A stretch of 9,489 nt of DNA from Alphaproteobacteria bacterium. GTDB taxonomy: Bacteria; Pseudomonadota; Alphaproteobacteria; SHNJ01. Under the pieces are notes generated by a model. That model saw only the letters and a list, made by a program, of their open reading frames with translations, was not told the DNA's origin and ran no database searches. The position numbers and the translations under genes were made by a program. Location: contig CANGQU010000014.1 in assembly GCA_947456345.1 (NCBI GenBank), positions 1 to 9,489 on the forward strand. The letters are read 5' to 3'. Positions 1 to 4,805 of this stretch are shown here, one piece after another (the first letter of the stretch is position 1; every line of letters starts with the position of its first letter).

Positions 1-424
1 ACATACGAGCGTATCGATTTAATGTTCCATCAAAACCGCTACGAATATCGTCAATCGATTTTGGTCTTACGGTTGGTCTGCTGCCAATGACTAAAGCACA
101 ATCCATCGCGTCCATTAAAATCCCTACACCCGCGATCAGGCCCGGATCTGGTGCTTGGCTTTCCTTGATTGCTTGAAAAAGTTCACGACCGCTTGCAACT
201 GTCACGTGTGCAACCCATTGCGCCGGCATGGCATTTTTTCCAAACTGGTCGATGGCATCCAGCATAGCGGCCATAGCGGTTGGATTATTCTGTATCGCGT
301 GGGGTAAAACCAAGGGCGTGTTGCGATCATGCTTTTGCAGAACCGCATTAAATCTTTCAACCAAAGGGCGCGTGTCAGTGGTTGCATGAAACGCCAGCAA
401 AAGATCTTTTTGTGTTAATTGCAT
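1..424 (-). CDS. Hypothetical protein, 3' end beyond the window
   Basis: An open minus-strand frame gives 141 codons from ATG at 424 and runs off the left edge without a stop. It begins MQLTQKDLLLAFHATTDTRP. The visible part is soluble, with alternating amphipathic segments and no signal peptide or membrane segment; a GxGILMDAMDCALVIGSRP stretch lies near the visible end. I do not recognise the family and assign no function. The start is supported by a purine-rich GAGGGCGGG just upstream and by a good sigma70-like promoter 47 bases or more upstream (471-499). That promoter suggests the gene is transcribed separately from the DUF1800/DUF1501 operon on the same strand. A 61-residue frame overlapping 202-387 is an out-of-frame shadow. 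The gene is likely real; its identity is unknown. Confidence 0.7.
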   Translation of the reverse strand, partial: MQLTQKDLLLAFHATTDTRPLVERFNAVLQKHDRNTPLVLPHAIQNNPTAMAAMLDAIDQFGKNAMPAQWVAHVTVASGRELFQAIKESQAPDPGLIAGVGILMDAMDCALVIGSRPTVRPKSIDDIRSGFDGTLNRYARM

Positions 425-455
425 CCCGCCCTCAGCAAATTAAATTTTAGTTTCG

Positions 456-506
456 AACGAATTTGGTACTATTATTACAAAATGACAGATATATGTCAAA
501 TTCGTT
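456..506. promoter_or_regulatory. Operator-like nested inverted repeats over the promoter
   Basis: Two dyads overlap the promoter. AACGAATTTG (456-465) is matched exactly in inverted orientation by CAAATTCGTT (497-506), the pair bracketing the -10 to -35 region. Inside it, TGACA (483-487), GATATA and TGTCA (494-498) form a 16-bp dyad covering part of the -35 box. Position and symmetry suggest binding by a dimeric regulator; the regulator is unknown and this is inference. Confidence 0.4.
471..499 (-). promoter_or_regulatory. Sigma70-type promoter for the left-edge gene
   Basis: On the minus strand a perfect TTGACA (499-494) is separated by 17 bases from AATAAT (476-471). Transcription would start near 464, leaving a leader of about 40 nt before the ATG at 424. 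This is the best promoter match in the window. It lies inside a dyad-rich stretch (456-506), so it may be repressor controlled. Confidence 0.65.
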
Positions 507-525
507 ACAAGCATATGACGCATGC

Positions 526-611
526 GCGAAGCGCATAGCTGTCTAAGGTGGCGAAGCGCATCACTATCTCAACCCGCGCAGCGCATGACTGATGAGGGAT
601 GCGAAGGCATA
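526..611. repeat. Degenerate 25-bp tandem repeat, about 3.5 copies
   Basis: The core GCGAAGCGCAT occurs at 526-536 and 551-561, as GCGCAGCGCAT at 576-586, and with one base lost (GCGAAGGCAT) at 601-610. The starts are spaced exactly 25 bp apart, while the remaining 14 bases of each unit have diverged. The first copy is also the right arm of a hairpin, ATGCGC (522-527), GAA, GCGCAT (531-536). The array lies between the stop of the DUF1501 gene and the promoter of the left-edge gene. Function unknown. Confidence 0.7.
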
Positions 612-654
612 GATTTTTGCATCTGAAAATTGTACCGGTAATGACCGCGCGGTG

Positions 655-2061
655 TTACATCGCGCTCATCATCGCCGTCGTGGTCTCGCCCAGACCGATG
701 GGCAGTTTTTGGCCATTGACCATGCGGCCGATAACGTCCAGCGCGTCGTCTTGGTTCAACTTGAAATGCGCGGCGATTAAATTGCGGTATAAATCCATCA
801 AATTAATGGTTGGGCGCAAATGCATACCACCAATCAGCGCGTTGTCGCTTAATCCCGGCCATTGCGTTAAGACGCGCGACGGTCCGCCCGCCGGGCCGTT
901 ATTTTGTACCAACATTGATTGCAATTGCGGATTGCCAGTCAATACCATACCGAATCCGCCAGCACCGTGATCGGTGCCATAGGATGCGGTAACCCTGACC
1001 TGGCGTCCCATTTCGCCGGCAAAAACGATCAGAGTTTTATCGAAAATATTCCGTTCGATCAATTTATTGACCATGGCATTCAACCCGGCTGCCAATTGAC
1101 CCATGCGTCCATACATATAGGTATCGGGCTGATCATACGCGTTGACGACCTGTCCCGACACCCAATCGATATACGACGCGCTGGAATGCGTATCCCAGCC
1201 ATCCATCAGCAAATATGCGGTCGACGGGGCGTATTGCGGGTCCATTGCCAATGTTTCGGCGGCCAACATCGCCTGGGTTTCAAAACCGTTGAACGACATT
1301 AATTGCCCTTGATCCAGACCTTGGATCGGAACTTCGCTAAACGCTTGCCGGGCGTTCCATGCTTCGTTAAAGCTTTGTAGCAATGCCGGGTTATTGCGGT
1401 ATAGCTGGCGAATCAGGTTGACATCGCTAGTGGCGGGGCCGGTGCTGCTGATGTCCATGATACCGGCCGCTTCTGGCCCGAGCAAAATACCAGGCACTTG
1501 GTTGCCGCGATTAAATGCCACACCGCCTACGGTCGCGTTTTGAAATTTGGTCAATAATCTGCCCATCCACCCTTCGGCCACGCGGCCGCTTTCGGCGATG
1601 TCCCGGCCATTCATAAACATTTCTTGGCGGGTAAATTGCCCCAATAAATTTAAATCATGGCGCGAAATACTCGCGGCATGCACAAAGCTCATCCGCCCGG
1701 CGTCATAATGCGGTTTCAGCAATGCGAGAGCCGGATGCAAGCCAAAAAAGCCGTCCAAGCGCAAAGCGGCGTAATTGGCCCAAGTACGTTCGACCCGGCC
1801 TTGTGGGTTGCGCCAAACCAGGTTGCGGGGCTGTTCTGGCGCGGTCAGGGCGAAATGGCCGCGCAAGGCGGCGTAATTCGGATCGCCATAAGGCGGCAGG
1901 AAACTAAGCGCGTCCGGTCCGCCAAAACCAAAAATTACGATCAGTTTTTTGTCTTCCATGCCCGGGTTGTTGGCAAAAGACAGACCAGGCATGGCGCCTA
2001 CGGCTAAAGCGCCACTGCAGGCCCCGGATTTCAGCAAAAATTCACGACGATTCATCGACAT
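655..2061 (-). CDS. DUF1501 family protein with Tat signal
   Basis: This 468-residue protein belongs to the DUF1501 family, a set of exported proteins related to the alkaline phosphatase/sulfatase superfamily with no established reaction. The N-terminus carries a twin-arginine signal, NRREFLLKSGA (residues 4-14), followed by a hydrophobic stretch to about residue 30, so export as a folded, possibly metal-loaded protein is likely. Superfamily-like motifs are visible: FGGPD (46-50), GWDTH (288-292), GEMGR (349-353) and DHGAGG (364-369), which probably hold the metal site. The ATG at 2061 has AAAGGA seven bases upstream; a second ATG at 2055 is possible and would keep the Tat motif. It starts 15 bp after the stop of the DUF1800 gene, so the two are almost certainly co-transcribed. 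No clear rho-independent terminator follows; the gap holds short palindromes (633-640, 644-653). Family sure, function unknown. Confidence 0.92.
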   Translation of the reverse strand: MSMNRREFLLKSGACSGALAVGAMPGLSFANNPGMEDKKLIVIFGFGGPDALSFLPPYGDPNYAALRGHFALTAPEQPRNLVWRNPQGRVERTWANYAALRLDGFFGLHPALALLKPHYDAGRMSFVHAASISRHDLNLLGQFTRQEMFMNGRDIAESGRVAEGWMGRLLTKFQNATVGGVAFNRGNQVPGILLGPEAAGIMDISSTGPATSDVNLIRQLYRNNPALLQSFNEAWNARQAFSEVPIQGLDQGQLMSFNGFETQAMLAAETLAMDPQYAPSTAYLLMDGWDTHSSASYIDWVSGQVVNAYDQPDTYMYGRMGQLAAGLNAMVNKLIERNIFDKTLIVFAGEMGRQVRVTASYGTDHGAGGFGMVLTGNPQLQSMLVQNNGPAGGPSRVLTQWPGLSDNALIGGMHLRPTINLMDLYRNLIAAHFKLNQDDALDVIGRMVNGQKLPIGLGETTTAMMSAM

Positions 2062-2076
2062 GATAGCATCCTTTGC

Positions 2077-3960
2077 TTAGGCACTCAGCGTCATTGCTGG
2101 TGACATCAACCACAGTAAATTAGCCGACATATTGTTGCCCAACGAATCGCTAGGCGAAAGAATCATTTGCTCGGTGCTGCCCGCACGCGCCGCGACAATA
2201 CCCGATATGGGCGCATAAATTTGCGTGCGAGTGGCATTTATTTTTGGCGCAATTTCGACCGCGCGTTTGCACAGCGCATCCATATTCGCCGACGTCATCC
2301 AGGAATTAGCCCCACCGGGACGATAGCCTTGGATGGTCGGCGCAGCGAAATGCGGCATATTCATCGACGGCAAGATTCTATCGTACAACTCCCACAAATT
2401 TGGGTAGTTGGTTTGAATCATTTGGAACTGCTCGTTAAAACCGCTGTAATTTTCTACCCATTGATTGGGCGCGGCAGTGTCCCAGCGAGTACCGCGTGCG
2501 ATAGTGCCAGTGAACATCGGTGCCATTCTTTCCCGCTCCATTCCGCTTAAAACGCCTCCGGCACGGAAGACGCCCAACATATATTGCAACGGCATTTTAA
2601 TATTGGCCACATTCGAGGCCATGGCCGTTGTCGCCAACGGATCGCGGATCATGGTCAAAGCCAGCTGTTTCAAATCCCCCCCGGTGGCCATGTAATTCTG
2701 GCTTAATTTAGTTACCAAAGCTCTAACGTTGGCTTGGCTGCGGCTGGTGGTAAAAAACCAGTTAACCAGTTTTTCAGCAATGTTGCGGGCGGTTTTCTCG
2801 GACCGGGCCAAGGCGCGCCAAACGTTTTCAGCACGGGCAATGACTTGGGGCATGTAATCTGCCCGTGGTAAATTCATGTTCAGCAAGGGAATGGTGATTT
2901 CCGGTTTATGCGGATAACGCATATCGAAATAATAATCGCCGGGTCGTATTTCAGCTCCCCAAATTCGCCAAACGACATTATCGGAGTGGTAATAGACCCG
3001 GTTGCCGGCGAAAACTTTGGACAACGCGATTACATCTTCTTGGGTGTAGTTCGGGTTGCCATTGGCGTCCAGGGCGCCGACAGTATGCATTTCCAGGAGC
3101 TCGCGTGCATAGTCTTGATTAGGAGAGCTTTCAAAATTATTGCTGCCATTTAGGCGGGCCATCATGCTGGGGCTTTTGCCGCTGGCAATCAGCATATCCT
3201 CGAATTTACCCAGCGAGTTAGCCAATATCGTGTGCGCAAAATACGGGTGCAGGAACGACAGAACTTGCTGGTCCTGCGCGGTGCTTTCCGGCATCTGCGC
3301 CGAAAGATGGTTAAACCAAAACATCGCCCATTGGAATAAGAACGGTTTGGTCGTAAAAATCGCTTGTTGCATCAAGCGCATCGCATCGGTTTGAAAAATG
3401 CGGCGCATATACAGCGCGCGGGCGTTGGAGAATCCGCCATAAGCCCAAGCCAGGCTGATCATTTGGCGAATATAGGCTTCGGTCTGTGGGACATCATGGG
3501 CAAAATCCAAATTTTGTAGACTCAGCTGATTTTCCAGCCAGGCGATCGGATTGGCATTGACGGCGAGAATCTCGGAGTGATTCAGCGCATAAGCAAAGCG
3601 GTGCACGGCCACGCCGGCTCTTGCGGACAAGGTTGCCGCATTGCGATTATTGACGGTGTTGCGAATTGCCAAAACTTCTTGACGCAATGCATCCGAAGTT
3701 CCTAGTCGCGGCAAAGTAACGGTGCGTGCTGTGGAAGCCAGTGTAGGCATAACCGGCGCAGGGACCTGGTTTGGTATCGCGCTGGTGCGTGTGCCCATCG
3801 CCGTGCGCGTAGGGGCCGCAGGCTTAGCAGGGGCAGCACTGCCTTGATTGGTAATCATTTTGATGCTACCAGAGGCAAGCGCAACTTTGAGCGAATTCTC
3901 GGTCGCCATGCTGACGGTGTTTTCAACGACCGGGGTTTCTTGCATATTTTTCATCATCAT
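2077..3960 (-). CDS. DUF1800 family protein
   Basis: This 627-residue protein carries the conserved DUF1800 pattern: HRFAYALN and WLENQL near residues 120-146, FWFNHLS at 214-220, the hallmark NQDYARELLEMHTVG at 281-295, NYTQEDVIALSKVFAG at 304-319, EKTARNIAEKLVNWFF at 388-403 and KMPLQYMLGVFRAGG near 455-469. DUF1800 genes are commonly found directly upstream of DUF1501 genes, as here; no biochemical role is established. The protein is somewhat long because of about 85 extra N-terminal residues, with a proline/alanine-rich, probably disordered segment (residues 41-72) and no recognisable signal peptide or membrane helix. If it is exported with its Tat-bearing partner, that might be as a passenger, which is inference. 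The start at 3960 has GAAAGGA eight bases upstream; two further ATGs follow immediately (MMM), so the exact first codon is ambiguous by two residues. Confidence 0.92.
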   Translation of the reverse strand: MMMKNMQETPVVENTVSMATENSLKVALASGSIKMITNQGSAAPAKPAAPTRTAMGTRTSAIPNQVPAPVMPTLASTARTVTLPRLGTSDALRQEVLAIRNTVNNRNAATLSARAGVAVHRFAYALNHSEILAVNANPIAWLENQLSLQNLDFAHDVPQTEAYIRQMISLAWAYGGFSNARALYMRRIFQTDAMRLMQQAIFTTKPFLFQWAMFWFNHLSAQMPESTAQDQQVLSFLHPYFAHTILANSLGKFEDMLIASGKSPSMMARLNGSNNFESSPNQDYARELLEMHTVGALDANGNPNYTQEDVIALSKVFAGNRVYYHSDNVVWRIWGAEIRPGDYYFDMRYPHKPEITIPLLNMNLPRADYMPQVIARAENVWRALARSEKTARNIAEKLVNWFFTTSRSQANVRALVTKLSQNYMATGGDLKQLALTMIRDPLATTAMASNVANIKMPLQYMLGVFRAGGVLSGMERERMAPMFTGTIARGTRWDTAAPNQWVENYSGFNEQFQMIQTNYPNLWELYDRILPSMNMPHFAAPTIQGYRPGGANSWMTSANMDALCKRAVEIAPKINATRTQIYAPISGIVAARAGSTEQMILSPSDSLGNNMSANLLWLMSPAMTLSA

Positions 3961-4044
3961 CTCTGCCGTCCTTTCAACGAGGCGCTGTGTTTCTTTTTAG
4001 AATCTTTTGCTCCTCACATTAACGTTACCACAATTTTAATAAAA

Positions 4045-4068
4045 CCGTAATAAATATATCTGTTACGG
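4045..4068. promoter_or_regulatory. Inverted repeat upstream of the DUF1800-DUF1501 operon
   Basis: CCGTAA (4045-4050) and TTACGG (4063-4068) form an exact 6-bp dyad around a 12-bp AT-rich centre, about 85 bp upstream of the DUF1800 start. The centre contains ATATATCTGT (4054-4063), a 10-mer that also occurs, read on the minus strand, in the dyad over the left-edge promoter (494-485). It could be an operator for the operon. The operon promoter itself is not clear: TTACGG-17-TAACGT fits poorly. Confidence 0.3.
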
Positions 4069-4111
4069 ACATTAAACATCGGGTAACCCATTGTAATCAA
4101 AGGATTAAAAA

Positions 4112-4294
4112 TTGATTAAATTGGATCAATCACGGCTTGGTATAGTCCAATATACGGATTATCCCTATACAAACCCTGAATTATCGGTGGTGTTTTACCT
4201 ATTGGATGCGCGGTGTTTTAGGCAAATGCAGATCATGTTTTTTAGCTCGGGCCGCATATTTTTTGGAGCGGCTAGAAAAATCTGGGCGCGCTAA
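4112..4294 (+). CDS. Possible small protein with TTG start
   Basis: A 60-codon frame starts at TTG 4112 and ends with TAA at 4292-4294. In its favour is AAAGGA seven bases before the TTG, the same ribosome-site spacing as the DUF1501 gene. Against it are the rare start codon, a stop in frame just upstream (4106-4108), no recognisable family, and a composition (many aromatics, two cysteines) that does not look clearly protein-like. It is divergent from the DUF1800 operon and ends about 40 bp before the truncated tRNA copy. It may be spurious; the same DNA contains a dyad, ATTGAT (4111-4116) with ATCAAT (4125-4130). Confidence 0.2.
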   Translation: MIKLDQSRLGIVQYTDYPYTNPELSVVFYLLDARCFRQMQIMFFSSGRIFFGAARKIWAR

Positions 4295-4332
4295 ACATTG
4301 TATGATAGAGGATGTAAGTTGTTTTTATATGT

Positions 4333-4348
4333 GGACCCGTAGCTCAGC
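4333..4348 (+). pseudogene. Truncated 5' copy of tRNA-Arg
   Basis: GGACCCGTAGCTCAGC is identical to the first 16 bases of the complete tRNA-Arg that starts 121 bp downstream. It covers the 5' acceptor strand, the 5' D-stem strand and the first bases of the D-loop, then breaks off into unrelated sequence. The preceding bases (a TTGTT...TAT pattern) are loosely similar at both copies, suggesting that some flank was duplicated too. With no 3' half it cannot fold as a tRNA. Confidence 0.8.
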
Positions 4349-4453
4349 CCCCCATGAGTGCAGCCCCTAGGTATTGCAGGAAGCAATACCGTTTATGGTA
4401 AGCGCGAGTGGGAGATACAATAAGGGATGCGTCGCGGTGTCCGAGTTTGTTAT
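4349..4453 (+). other. 105-bp insert between the truncated and complete tRNA-Arg
   Basis: This stretch separates the two copies of the tRNA 5' end. It has a perfect 8-bp hairpin, GGTATTGC (4370-4377), loop AGGAA, GCAATACC (4383-4390). Near its end, CGG-T-GTCC (4435-4442) can pair with the GGACCCG of the truncated copy with one bulged base, so the piece from 4333 to 4442 could form a closed folded RNA. A TACAAT at 4416-4421 could be the -10 box of the real tRNA, though no good -35 is visible. It codes for nothing recognisable. It may be an element remnant or a mutated duplication. Confidence 0.5.
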
Positions 4454-4530
4454 GGACCCGTAGCTCAGCTGGATAGAGCGTTGCCCTCCGAAGGCAAAAG
4501 CCGGACGTTCGAATCGTCTCGGGTCCGCCA
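4454..4530 (+). tRNA. tRNA-Arg (anticodon CCG)
   Basis: A full cloverleaf can be drawn: acceptor GGACCCG/CGGGTCC, D-stem GCTC/GAGC, anticodon stem TTGCC/GGCAA with loop CTCCGAA (anticodon CCG, reading CGG codons), variable loop AAGCC, T-stem GGACG/CGTCT with one G-U pair and loop TTCGAAT, discriminator G, and encoded CCA at 4528-4530. Length is 77 nt including CCA. All expected invariant bases are present, so it should be functional despite the truncated duplicate upstream. Confidence 0.96.
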
Positions 4531-4535
4531 TTACC

Positions 4536-4612
4536 GGTTGACAGTTAACAGTTGACGGTGGACGGTTCACGATTTTTTTCTCACGACTCACGACTCTTAA
4601 CTAACGACTTTC
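4536..4612. repeat. Eleven degenerate heptamers in tandem
   Basis: From 4536 to 4612 the sequence runs in an exact 7-bp register for 77 bp. The first five units (4536-4570) follow consensus RGTTGAC, for example GGTTGAC and AGTTGAC; one T-rich unit (4571-4577) intervenes; the last five (4578-4612) follow GACTCAC-like units. The tract begins six bases after the tRNA CCA and ends four bases before the ATG of the zinc-finger gene, so it makes up nearly the whole spacer. A related two-block heptamer tract lies inside polA. A TTGACA at 4538-4543 is part of the repeat and has no matching -10 box. Confidence 0.8.
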
Positions 4613-4616
4613 TTAT

Positions 4617-4802
4617 ATGCAGAAACTCCCTCAAGAAATCATCACTGTCCAATCTACCAAATTGCATTGCGATGGCGGCGGGCCATTGGGCCATCCGCGT
4701 GTGTTTTTGAATATGGGCGCGGCTCACGATATCGATTGCCCCTATTGCGGCCGCAAATTCGTTTTGGCTGCGGGCGCGGCATGCGGCCACGATCATCATT
4801 GA
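4617..4802 (+). CDS. CHCC zinc-finger domain protein (NDUFS6-like)
   Basis: This 61-residue protein matches the zf-CHCC family, small zinc-binding proteins common in proteobacteria and homologous to the zinc domain of the mitochondrial complex I subunit NDUFS6. The predicted zinc ligands are C18, H26, C41 and C44 in CDGGGPLGHPRVFL and CPYCGRKF. A histidine-rich tail (CGHDHH) could bind metal weakly. A role in complex I assembly is suggested only by homology; bacterial members are mostly uncharacterised. The ATG at 4617 is the only plausible start, yet no Shine-Dalgarno is visible, because the heptamer tract occupies the usual position. polA starts three bases after its stop, so the two genes are probably co-transcribed and translationally coupled. 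Confidence 0.85.
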   Translation: MQKLPQEIITVQSTKLHCDGGGPLGHPRVFLNMGAAHDIDCPYCGRKFVLAAGAACGHDHH

Positions 4803-4805
4803 TTC

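Noticed and set aside
526..611. CRISPR array
   Set aside because: The repeat core is only 11 bp with 14-bp intervals, far below CRISPR repeat and spacer lengths, and no cas genes are present.
655..3960. Several plus-strand frames of 60-127 residues opposite the DUF1501 and DUF1800 genes
   Set aside because: They lie fully antisense to genes with clear family motifs and show no motifs or ribosome sites of their own.
4349..4453. Insert upstream of tRNA-Arg as part of a split (two-piece) tmRNA, which alphaproteobacteria have
   Set aside because: No tag-encoding frame, no tRNA-Ala-like acceptor or G-U pair, and the tRNA downstream is an ordinary tRNA-Arg.
4367..4591. Minus-strand 74-residue frame across tRNA-Arg and the heptamers
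   Set aside because: Antisense to a tRNA gene; its periodic residues come from the repeat, not from coding.
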